Made by a program: the position numbers and the translations under genes. A stretch of 64,000 nucleotides of DNA from Dromaius novaehollandiae. Lineage: Eukaryota; Chordata; Aves; Casuariiformes; Dromaiidae. Location: NCBI RefSeq assembly GCF_036370855.1, contig NC_088117.1:8618001-8682000 (forward strand). The letters run 5' to 3'. Positions within the stretch are counted from its first letter, which is position 1. Each line of letters begins with the position of its first letter. Below the pieces are notes generated by a model. The model worked only from the letters and a program-made list of their open reading frames with translations. It had not been told where the DNA came from and did not search any database. Positions 12,401 through 17,904 of the stretch are shown here, one piece after another.

Positions 12401-14035
12401 GCAGAGCCCCGGGTGCTTCCCGGCCTCAGTTTCCCCATCCAGCCGCAACTCACCAGCGCTTTCCTCCACCAGACGTGAACGAGTGCCTGCAGCTTCCTCG
12501 GCCGTGTGCCTTCGAGTGCCGTAACCTCCCGGGCAGCTACGTGTGCCTGTGCCCGCCAGGCAGAGCCCTGCTCCGGGACGGCACGTCCTGCAGCGAGCCG
12601 GGGGCGGCCACGCCGGCCGGCAGCCCCCCAGCACCCCCCGTGCGCCGGCTCCCGCCGGGCAGGTCCTTCTACGCCCGGCTCCCCAGCGGGCGCGAGGGGA
12701 CCGCGCTGGGGCTCAGCGCCCAGGCGCCCTGCCCGCCGGGGTTCGTGAGGAGGAATGGTGCTTGCACCGGTGAGCGCACACGGGGGTGGTCGAGGGGGGG
12801 GCTGCTGCGAGGGAAGGGCTTTGCAGGGATTTGGGGGCCCCTTCCAGCACAAAAGGCAATGGGCTGCTTATTCCCATCCTTTCCTCCTGCATCTCCCGTC
12901 TCTTCCCCGGGCTTGGGGTCTCCCCGGGCTCCGTCGTGCAGCAGCGGGTGCCAGAGGGGCTGGGTGGATTCACCCCTCTCCTCCCCGCAGACCTCGACGA
13001 GTGCCAGATGCTGAACCAGTGCCAGCACGAGTGCAGGAACAGCGAGGGCAGCTACCAGTGTGTGTGTCCCGCCGGGTACCGGCTGCTGCCCAACGGCAGG
13101 ACCTGCCACGGTCAGTCCGAGCCGCCCGTGCGCCCCCGTCCCTGGGGCTCTGCCGGAGCCCGGGGTGCAAACCCGGGGGGGAACTGGGTTTTGCACCTTT
13201 GCCTTCTAGGCTGCAACCAAACCCAGGGTATTTCTGCTTGTGGAGGGTTACTCCTGGGCTCAGCACCCGTTAAACACCCCAGCATCCCTGTGGCTCTTGG
13301 GTGCTCCCGCATCCCTGCGGCGCCTGGGTGCTCCCGCATCCCTGACCCGGGCAGGGCCGGGAAGGCATCGGAGCCGGGATTTGAACCCCTTGCTCTGCTC
13401 CGGGGGGGATAAGAGCGAGCAGGGCCTGTCCCATCCAGCTGCCCCCATCCCCGCTCTGCCCGCAGACGTGGACGAGTGTGCCGAGGGCACGCGGCGGTGC
13501 GGCACCGGCCAGCTGTGCTTCAACACCCGCGGAGGCGCCCAGTGCGTGGAGGCACCCTGCCCCGCCGGCTACCGCCGAGGCTCCAGCCCCGGGTGAGTCG
13601 GGGCCGCGGGTGCCCGGCCGGGGCCCCTTCCCGGGGCCGGGGGTGCCGTCCCGGCGCCTCCTGACCCGCCGGCTCCCGCGCAGGCTGTGTTTCCGCCGCT
13701 GCGGGCCCGACTGCGGCTCCGCCAGCCCCTCCACGCTGCAGTACAAGCTGCTGCCGCTGCCCTGGGGCGTCGCGGCCGGCCGGGACGTGGTGCACCTGGC
13801 CGCCTTCTCCCGCGGGGCCGCCCTGCGCAATGGCACCGTCTTCACCGTGCTGGAGCGCGAGCCCGGCACTCCCTTCGCCCTGCGCCACGAGGGCGGCCGC
13901 GGCATCGTCTCCACCCTGCGCCCGCTTCGCGCGCCCGGCACCCACCGCCTCGCCGTGCAAGCCCTGGCTTTGGGCGCCCAGCGGGCGCGCAGCGTCTTCG
14001 TCATCCTCATCTCCGTCTCGCCCTACCCCTACTGA
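294..14035 (+). CDS. HMCN2: Hemicentin-2, 3' part of gene (34 exons, C-terminal 1,812 residues)
   Basis: Hemicentins are very large secreted extracellular-matrix proteins of basement membranes and cell-cell anchorage sites. The spliced reading frame has 1,812 codons plus stop, and every junction keeps frame. Approximate domain order by residue: half an Ig (1-47), Ig repeats each with Cys-Trp-Cys (48-1235), G2F nidogen barrel (1236-1471), four cbEGF domains (1472-1695), and a fibulin-type C-terminal domain ending SPYPY. This architecture is specific to hemicentins; position next to ASS1 identifies HMCN2 rather than HMCN1. Most domain borders are phase 1 introns. Introns longer than 300 bases (717-1137, 1758-2140, 5647-5996, 6132-6630, 6822-7217, 8064-8451, 8534-8909, 9180-9765, 10293-11000, 11692-12205, 13111-13465) hold no further exon or mobile element that I can see. 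The 5' part of the gene lies left of the window; bases 1-293 are intron. Confidence 0.95.
557..716 (+). CDS. HMCN2: HMCN2 exon b: first half of Ig domain 2
   Basis: Holds the B-strand Cys (LECRAKG) and C-strand Trp (VTWLKDG) of an I-set Ig domain. Acceptor gcgcag ends at 556 and donor gtgagt starts at 717. The exon ends in phase 2 and joins CG|G (Arg) with the next one. Confidence 0.93.
1138..1262 (+). CDS. HMCN2: HMCN2 exon c: second half of Ig domain 2
   Basis: Completes Ig 2 with the pattern [18 protein letters not shown]. Acceptor cgtgcag ends at 1137, donor gtgagc starts at 1263, phase 1 end. Confidence 0.93.
1349..1526 (+). CDS. HMCN2: HMCN2 exon d: first half of Ig domain 3
   Basis: Contains LECRARG and LSWLKEG, the first Cys and the Trp of Ig 3. 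It is separated from exon c by a very short intron of 86 bases. Donor gtaagc at 1527; ends in phase 2. Confidence 0.93.
1660..1757 (+). CDS. HMCN2: HMCN2 exon e: second half of Ig domain 3
   Basis: Completes Ig 3 with [17 protein letters not shown] placed the start at 1660 (acceptor gtgtag) and not at the later gtgcag, because this keeps the phase and supplies the E-strand residues ISPVQ. Donor gtacgg at 1758. Confidence 0.88.
2141..2410 (+). CDS. HMCN2: HMCN2 exon f: complete Ig domain 4 in one exon
   Basis: A 270-base exon with phase 1 borders on both sides encodes a whole Ig domain: FTCEATG, LSWLKDG, then [15 protein letters not shown]. Unlike most neighbours it has no central intron. Acceptor ccctccccag, donor gtacgt. 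Confidence 0.95.
2590..2780 (+). CDS. HMCN2: HMCN2 exon g: first half of Ig domain 5
   Basis: Carries LTCLVTG and VTWEKDG, ending after RIESAE in phase 0. The donor gtcagg at 2781 is weaker than the consensus but conserves frame with the next exon. Confidence 0.9.
2875..2956 (+). CDS. HMCN2: HMCN2 exon h: second half of Ig domain 5
   Basis: Begins [16 protein letters not shown], completing Ig 5. Acceptor ctggtag ends at 2874, donor gtaccg starts at 2957, phase 1 end. Confidence 0.9.
3182..3318 (+). CDS. HMCN2: HMCN2 exon i: first half of Ig domain 6
   Basis: Encodes LECPADA and IEWHREG of Ig 6. Acceptor cccgcag ends at 3181, donor gtatgt starts at 3319, phase 0 end. Confidence 0.92.
3453..3594 (+). 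CDS. HMCN2: HMCN2 exon j: second half of Ig domain 6
   Basis: Completes Ig 6 with [16 protein letters not shown]. Acceptor ctgctag ends at 3452, donor gtgagc at 3595, phase 1 end. Confidence 0.92.
3816..3963 (+). CDS. HMCN2: HMCN2 exon k: first half of Ig domain 7
   Basis: Encodes LPCQAEG and VTWRKDG of Ig 7. Acceptor gccacag ends at 3815, donor gtacga at 3964. Ends in phase 2 with AG|G. Confidence 0.92.
4135..4262 (+). CDS. HMCN2: HMCN2 exon l: second half of Ig domain 7
   Basis: Completes Ig 7 with [16 protein letters not shown]. Acceptor ctggcag ends at 4134, donor gtaggc at 4263. Confidence 0.92.
4447..4603 (+). CDS. HMCN2: HMCN2 exon m: first half of Ig domain 8
   Basis: Encodes LACEATG and VTWEKNG of Ig 8, with an N-linked glycosylation sequon NFT near its start. 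Acceptor ttcgcag ends at 4446, donor gtacgg at 4604; the following intron is only 76 bases. Confidence 0.93.
4680..4801 (+). CDS. HMCN2: HMCN2 exon n: second half of Ig domain 8
   Basis: Completes Ig 8 with [16 protein letters not shown]. The F-strand Tyr is replaced by Phe. Acceptor ccgcag ends at 4679, donor gtgagc at 4802. Confidence 0.93.
5041..5205 (+). CDS. HMCN2: HMCN2 exon o: first half of Ig domain 9
   Basis: Encodes LTCYASG and VSWSKEG of Ig 9. Acceptor ctctccag ends at 5040, donor gtacgg at 5206, phase 1 end. The next intron is 75 bases, the shortest in the window. Confidence 0.92.
5281..5388 (+). CDS. HMCN2: HMCN2 exon p: second half of Ig domain 9
   Basis: Completes Ig 9 with [17 protein letters not shown]. 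Acceptor cttcccag, donor gtacgg at 5389. Confidence 0.92.
5512..5646 (+). CDS. HMCN2: HMCN2 exon q: first half of Ig domain 10
   Basis: Encodes LSCEATG and ITWQKEG of Ig 10, preceded by a run of valines and methionines (MVMVMV). Acceptor gctgcag ends at 5511, donor gtgagc at 5647, phase 1 end. Confidence 0.92.
5997..6131 (+). CDS. HMCN2: HMCN2 exon r: second half of Ig domain 10
   Basis: Completes Ig 10 with [16 protein letters not shown]. Acceptor ccctgcag ends at 5996, donor gtaagg at 6132. Confidence 0.92.
6631..6821 (+). CDS. HMCN2: HMCN2 exon s: first half of Ig domain 11
   Basis: Encodes LPCAARG and VSWSREG of Ig 11, ending after LLLRDVQ in phase 0. Acceptor ccttgcag, donor gtgagc at 6822. 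Confidence 0.92.
7218..7431 (+). CDS. HMCN2: HMCN2 exon t: end of Ig domain 11 fused to start of Ig domain 12
   Basis: This 214-base exon runs from [16 protein letters not shown] (end of Ig 11) without interruption into LVCAAKG and ITWMANG (start of Ig 12). It is the only Ig-Ig border in the window that lacks the usual phase 1 intron. Acceptor ccgtgcag ends at 7217, donor gtgcgt at 7432. Confidence 0.92.
7655..7789 (+). CDS. HMCN2: HMCN2 exon u: second half of Ig domain 12
   Basis: Completes Ig 12 with [15 protein letters not shown]. Acceptor ccttgcag ends at 7654, donor gtaggc at 7790. Confidence 0.92.
7873..8063 (+). CDS. HMCN2: HMCN2 exon v: first half of Ig domain 13
   Basis: Encodes LDCEARG and VRWSKDG of Ig 13, with sequon NGS. 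Acceptor catcag ends at 7872, donor gtgagt at 8064, phase 0 end. Confidence 0.92.
8452..8533 (+). CDS. HMCN2: HMCN2 exon w: second half of Ig domain 13
   Basis: Completes Ig 13 with [16 protein letters not shown]. Acceptor ctgccag ends at 8451, donor gtgagt at 8534. Confidence 0.92.
8910..9179 (+). CDS. HMCN2: HMCN2 exon x: complete Ig domain 14, the last Ig
   Basis: A 270-base, phase 1-1 exon encodes a whole Ig domain: [30 protein letters not shown]. It is the last Ig before the G2F barrel. It has the same size and design as exon f. Acceptor tgcccag, donor gtgggt at 9180. Confidence 0.94.
9766..9912 (+). CDS. HMCN2: HMCN2 exon y: start of G2F nidogen domain
   Basis: Begins the G2F beta barrel ([20 protein letters not shown]), the nidogen-type module that follows the Ig array in hemicentins. 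The acceptor region reads cccagcagAG, a tandem NAGNAG, so an alternative start at 9763 would add one codon. Donor gtacgg at 9913. Confidence 0.9.
10155..10292 (+). CDS. HMCN2: HMCN2 exon z: G2F domain, second exon
   Basis: Continues the G2F barrel: [16 protein letters not shown], then [20 protein letters not shown]. Acceptor ctcccag ends at 10154, donor gtgaga at 10293. Confidence 0.92.
11001..11122 (+). CDS. HMCN2: HMCN2 exon aa: G2F domain, third exon
   Basis: Encodes [16 protein letters not shown] and a hydrophobic stretch ending EAVVLLQ, in phase 0. The donor gtgccc at 11123 is weak, but the next exon continues the family sequence in frame. Confidence 0.88.
11248..11485 (+). CDS. HMCN2: HMCN2 exon ab: G2F domain, fourth exon
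   Basis: Encodes [16 protein letters not shown], a hemicentin hallmark, through to [11 protein letters not shown]. An internal gtcagt at 11416 could be mistaken for a donor; reading through keeps the conserved end of the barrel. Acceptor ttgccag ends at 11247, donor gtaacg at 11486. Confidence 0.9.
11629..11691 (+). CDS. HMCN2: HMCN2 exon ac: short two-cysteine linker after G2F
   Basis: A 63-base exon encodes a small segment ([15 protein letters not shown]) with two cysteines that leads into the EGF array. The equivalent piece exists in HMCN1. Acceptor ttcccag ends at 11628, donor gtacgg at 11692. Confidence 0.85.
12206..12334 (+). CDS. HMCN2: HMCN2 exon ad: cbEGF domain 1
   Basis: Calcium-binding EGF domain starting DVDEC, with six cysteines and the [14 protein letters not shown] pattern. 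It corresponds most closely to a late EGF of HMCN1, not the first. Acceptor ccccag ends at 12205, donor gtacga at 12335. Confidence 0.93.
12473..12769 (+). CDS. HMCN2: HMCN2 exon ae: cbEGF domain 2 plus proline-rich linker
   Basis: Starts DVNEC and encodes a six-cysteine cbEGF, then a Pro/Arg-rich linker ([13 protein letters not shown]) and a further two-cysteine segment ([12 protein letters not shown]). HMCN1 has a longer, sequence-divergent linker at the same place. Acceptor ccaccag ends at 12472, donor gtgagc at 12770. Confidence 0.92.
12991..13110 (+). CDS. HMCN2: HMCN2 exon af: cbEGF domain 3
   Basis: Calcium-binding EGF beginning DLDEC with six cysteines and [13 protein letters not shown]. 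Acceptor ccccgcag, donor gtcagt at 13111. Confidence 0.93.
13466..13592 (+). CDS. HMCN2: HMCN2 exon ag: cbEGF domain 4
   Basis: Starts DVDEC and ends [11 protein letters not shown]. It corresponds to the last EGF of hemicentins, with the FNTRGGAQC pattern. Acceptor cccgcag ends at 13465, donor gtgagt at 13593; ends in phase 2. Confidence 0.92.
13684..14035 (+). CDS. HMCN2: HMCN2 terminal coding exon: fibulin-type C-terminal domain and stop
   Basis: Encodes [20 protein letters not shown] and the fibulin-type C-terminal module, ending VSPYPY and stop tga at 14033-14035. The ending is nearly the same as that of HMCN1 (AYPY), which supports the stop. Acceptor gcgcag ends at 13683. Confidence 0.95.
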
Positions 14036-14185
14036 GGGTAGCGCCACGTAGTAATACTTCATATCCTTACGTTCAATTTTTTTTTGTAGTTTACTCATTT
14101 TCTATGCGCACTTATTTATTTCTGGTTTTGTTCCAAATAAAGGTCTTTTGTGAATAAATAGCAGCAGTGGTGGAAGAAAGCGGCT
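14036..14185 (+). terminator. HMCN2: HMCN2 3' UTR with two poly(A) signals
   Basis: AATAAA occurs at 14136-14141 and again at 14153-14158, about 100-120 bases after the stop. A GT-rich stretch (gtggtgg) follows, as expected for cleavage. The UTR is short and AT-rich compared with the coding exons. Confidence 0.85.
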
Positions 14186-15244
14186 TCATTCAGCTGTCCC
14201 ATGGGCCTTCCCGAGGTTTGCCTGCAACGGGAGGGGGCTGCTCCCTGCCCCCACTGCGAGCCCTGTTTTTCCTTAATCCCTGGGCTTTGGACACCTCCCT
14301 GCGTGGCCTTGGACCGTAAAAGGAGGTTGCCTGGATGTGGCAATGTCAAAGGGCCAATGTCCAGCACGCAAAAGCCTGAGCTTGCACCGGCGTCGGGGCC
14401 CGCGGTCAGCAGAAGCAGGATGAGGCCTCTGCGCACGGGGTTCGGGTGGAGGCTGGTCCCCAAACACCCTTTCGGTCCTGCCCTGGGGGCCAGGAGGTGC
14501 TGCCCCGCGGTCCTGAGCTACCCAGCGGGTAACTCTTGCTGTGCCCTCTGCTCTGCAAAGCTGCAGCTAGGCGGAAACCCCTGGGGCGAGGAGGAGGAGG
14601 AGGAGGAGGAGGAAGGTGGCTGCACAGTTCAGCCCCGGGGAGGGGGGCAGGACGTGGCGGGGGCAGCGCCGTCGAGCCCTCCCTGCCATGGGGTCCCTGG
14701 TGTTACAGACTCCAGCGTCCGGCACTGGGACTCGAAGCTCATGGATGCTGAGAAACCCCGTTTGCGGGGCTGAGCCCCCCAGTCCATTTGGGGCAGCGGG
14801 GGGGGGGCGGTCCAGGCCTCCCCACGCCCCCAGCATTGCTCCTGCCTCTCTGCAGTGAGCCAGCAGCCCCTGGGCCCGGGGCGTTGATCCGTGCAAGCAC
14901 CCGCTGCCGGGCCGGCCGTGGTCCCCGCTTCCCCTCGCTCGGGGCAGGCAGCTCTGCAGCCCGCGGTGCTCGGCGCTGCACGCGGGAAGAGGCCGGGTGC
15001 TGAGGAGGGGGCGCGGGGGGACACGGGTGGCAGGGAGCCCTGGGGACACCCAGAGTGGCTGCGTGGGGAGCCAGCGCCAGGCAAAACCACTGTCCCGGCT
15101 CCTCTTTCCTGGTGCTGCTGGGGGTTGCGGCGTGCCCCCCCTCCCCGCATGTCCCTGGGGTGCTGGCTGTGTCCCTGGCGGAGGGCAGTGCCGGTGCCCA
15201 CGGCGGGGACAGTCCTCCCGCGGCTCCGCCTGCCCGCGGCCGGC
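14186..15244. other. Short HMCN2-ASS1 intergenic spacer
   Basis: About 1.06 kb between the HMCN2 poly(A) region and the ASS1 TATA box. It is GC-rich and contains a (GAG)n run at about 14588-14615 and GC-box-like stretches near 15220-15240. I see no gene in it. It presumably carries the upstream part of the ASS1 promoter. Confidence 0.7.
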
Positions 15245-15250
15245 TATAAG
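15245..15250 (+). promoter_or_regulatory. ASS1: Candidate TATA box of ASS1
   Basis: TATAAG sits in a GC-rich context about 30-36 bases before the inferred start of transcription. ASS1 promoters in mammals are known to combine a TATA box with GC boxes. The spacing to the exon 1 donor at 15319 gives a short 5' leader. Confidence 0.65.
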
Positions 15251-15279
15251 GGAGGAGGAAGAGGAGGAGGAGGATGCTC

Positions 15280-15318
15280 CGGGCGCCGGACTGCACCGCG
15301 GGTGCCTGCACGCAGCGG
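15280..15318 (+). other. ASS1: Inferred untranslated exon 1 of ASS1
   Basis: The first exon is inferred from the TATA box at 15245 and a consensus donor gtgagc at 15319. Joined to the five bases ahead of the ATG at 17797, it gives a leader of roughly 40-45 bases. The exact start cannot be read from sequence; an earlier start would include the ATG at 15274. Confidence 0.55.
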
Positions 15319-17791
15319 GTGAGCGAGGACGCGCTTGGCTGCGCTGCAGGGAGGGCGGGCGCGGAGGGGACCTTTGCCGGGGGGGTGGGGTGTCCCCTCT
15401 GCCGTCCCTCCGCTGTCCCCGCTGGGTCCCCCCACCCCTGGGTGCTGGGGAAGGGCAGGGGTGGGCGCAGGAGCACCCCGGCCCGTGGCAGGGAGGGCGC
15501 AGGCTGCAGCCAGGTCCCTTCTAGCCCAGCCTGGGGGGGGACACGAGCAATTGCCACCGCCCCAGTGGGGTCCCCGCGCTCGGCTGGGCACAGGCTGCTT
15601 TTCCCGTCGGGCTGGGGAAGGCGTTTCCCCCTTTTGCCAAAGTTTGGAGTTTTTTTTTTTTTCCTTTCCTCGTTTACTTTTTCTGGGTTTAAAAACAAAA
15701 GTGCCATGTTCCTGCTGGAGCAGAGCAAACGGAGTACTTCTGGTAAAAGGCCCGCTCCAGCCCGTAAGGAAGTTGCTACAGAATAATAATCAGGGCTGAG
15801 AAAGTCCCCAGACCTTCCCCTTAGCTGCGTTTTGTTTGCTTTGATTTGCTAACGCCGAAATCGCGGGGCTCTCCCTTCCCGGGCAGCCGGGCTTGGCACA
15901 AGCCCTGTTTCCGGAGCTGGACACGCCGGAGCCCGGCCCCGTTTCCCTGCACCCTCCCCAGCCGCGAGCACGGCCCCGCAGCCGGCCGTCCCGGGGGGAC
16001 CGTGGGGGGCTGCTGCCCCGGAGCATCCTCTCGGCTCGGGCCGGAGAGAGGTTTTTGGGCGCCTGGGGACCCTCTGCTAAATTTCCCATGGGTGAATCAA
16101 GGCTTCGTCTGAGCAAGCCAGAAACGGAGGCTTTTCCTCTAACCCACTTGCTGGCTGAACCGAGTGCGCCAGGTCTCAGAGTGGCTTAGCCAGGCCGGCA
16201 GCAGCAACAGAGGTGCCGCGGGATGCAGAGGGACCCGCTTTGGGGGAGGTCAAGGGGGGAATTTTCCCAGCAAGGTGCAGCGTCACGGCTGGGCTGGCCC
16301 CTTTCGCGAACTGAAACTGGCCTTCCTGTAAATGCCCCGGGAGAAGGGAACTGCCGGGCTGTGCAGGCTCGGCACACACCCACGAGGGCCGGTGTGGAGG
16401 GAAACGCTGGTTGCACAAGCCTGGGTGCGGGTGCTCCGGCAGCGCCTGCGCCGGGACGGCCGCCCTGGGCACCGGGCATCCCCCAGCCCGCGGGCAGGAG
16501 GTTTGGGGCTGCTCTGGTTTCGGGGCGGTCGGACCCCTTTGCTCTTCCTCAATAAAGTGGTTTGGTGGCGCGTGCGGGGCCAGCTCCGGGCTGTGCCCGG
16601 CGGTGCTGGAAGGGACTGGAATAAACACCTCCCTGCTGGGAAACGCATCCCGCCAGGACGCTGCGGCCCCGCGGGAGCCGCGCACGGAGCCGGCCCTGCT
16701 TGCAAAAGCAGGCGCAGGAGCGTGCTGACTTGGCAGCATCGGGGATACTTGCTCGGGACGGGATTTGGCCGGCTCTGCTGTTCACCTTCCCCGGCCAAGG
16801 GTCAGCTGGCACCACGGCGCAGGGGCCCTGTGGCTTCGCAGCCTGGCCGGGGGCCTGTGGGGCGGCTCTGTGGGGCTGGGGGAGCCCAGAGCCCCTGCTG
16901 GCCCCGGCCGAGCATCCCCCGGGCCTGGGCCCCAAATCCCCCCCTCGGTGCCTCACAGAGCTCGGGTCTGGGGTGGAGACCGGGGCTGGGTTACGCCTGC
17001 TTGGGGATGCTACCAAATGCCCCAGCCCATGCCGCAGCCCCGCGAGCTGCCGAGGGCCGGCGTGGGGGGCCGGGATGGCTCCTCCGCACCAGCCGGGTCC
17101 TGCCCGAGCACGGCAGCGCGGGTCGCGTCTTCGCTGTGTCCCGCCACAGCCGGGCACCTCCGTCTCACCTCGGCTTTGCAGGACGCTTGCGGACTGCGGG
17201 AGGGAGAGCGCCCCGGCATCGCCCCTCGGAGCAGAGGTGGGAGCAAAGCAGCGCGGCGCGTTTTCCCCAAATCTCTTCCCTGCTTGCTGCAGGCCCCGGG
17301 GGGGGGCTGGGGCTCTCAGACCCGCAGGTGCCCCGGTGAATCCCAGCCTGCAGTTTGCTGCGTGCTTCTGCCCCCAACCCGGATGCTCCCAGCAGGGGAA
17401 GGGGCTCAGCTCGCCGTGGGGCCACGCGGGAGCCCCGGGAGGCTTAGCGGGCACCGGGCCACCTGCCAGGGACACCGTGCCAGGCCCCAGCCTCCATGGC
17501 TTAATGAGTTACAGCGGTGCTGGGAGCCCGTGCGTTAATTAGCGCTGTCCCAGCACGGGCTGCTCCCTTAACCCCTCCTTCACCTGCAGAAGCAGCCGCC
17601 GGCCCCTGGTATTTAATCCGCAGGGGATCCGGCTTCTCACCCACCGGCTGAGCATTGCCCGGGCGATTTGTCCGCATTGCTGGGAAAATCCCGGAGCAGC
17701 CTGCCGCGGGCGCTGCTCGGCGCCGGCGTCCCGCCGGGGCCCCCGTGGGCGGAGGGGCTCTGACGCCGGCGCCCTCCCCTTGCCTCCGCAG
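15319..17791 (+). other. ASS1: ASS1 intron 1
   Basis: GC-rich intron with no coding potential that I can support. It includes a T-rich run at about 15650-15663. The last 200 bases (17580-17790) are CpG-rich and lead into the first coding exon. Confidence 0.6.
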
Positions 17792-17796
17792 GCGCC

Positions 17797-17904
17797 ATGG
17801 CCGAGCCCAAGGGCACGGTGGTGCTCGCCTACAGCGGGGGCCTGGACACCTCCTGCATCCTGGTGTGGCTGAAGGAGCAGGGCTACGAGGTGGTGGCGTT
17901 CCTG
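17797..17904 (+). CDS. ASS1: ASS1 coding exon 1 (start codon, ATP-binding loop)
   Basis: Begins [20 protein letters not shown], containing the PP-loop ATP-binding motif of N-type ATP pyrophosphatases. The exon itself starts at 17792 after acceptor cctccgcag. Donor gtgagc at 17905, phase 0. Confidence 0.98.

Larger units (their letters stand above)
15274..17872 (+). promoter_or_regulatory. ASS1: Candidate overlapping uORF in the ASS1 leader (spliced)
   Basis: An ATG at 15274 (A at -3) opens 15 codons to the exon 1 donor at 15318, then continues from 17792 for 26 more codons to TGA at 17870-17872. The total is 41 codons. The frame is shifted relative to ASS1 and overlaps its first 76 bases. 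Translation would pass the ASS1 ATG. Only transcripts starting upstream of 15274 would contain it. Mammalian ASS1 is known to have such an overlapping uORF on minor, longer leaders. Confidence 0.55.
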
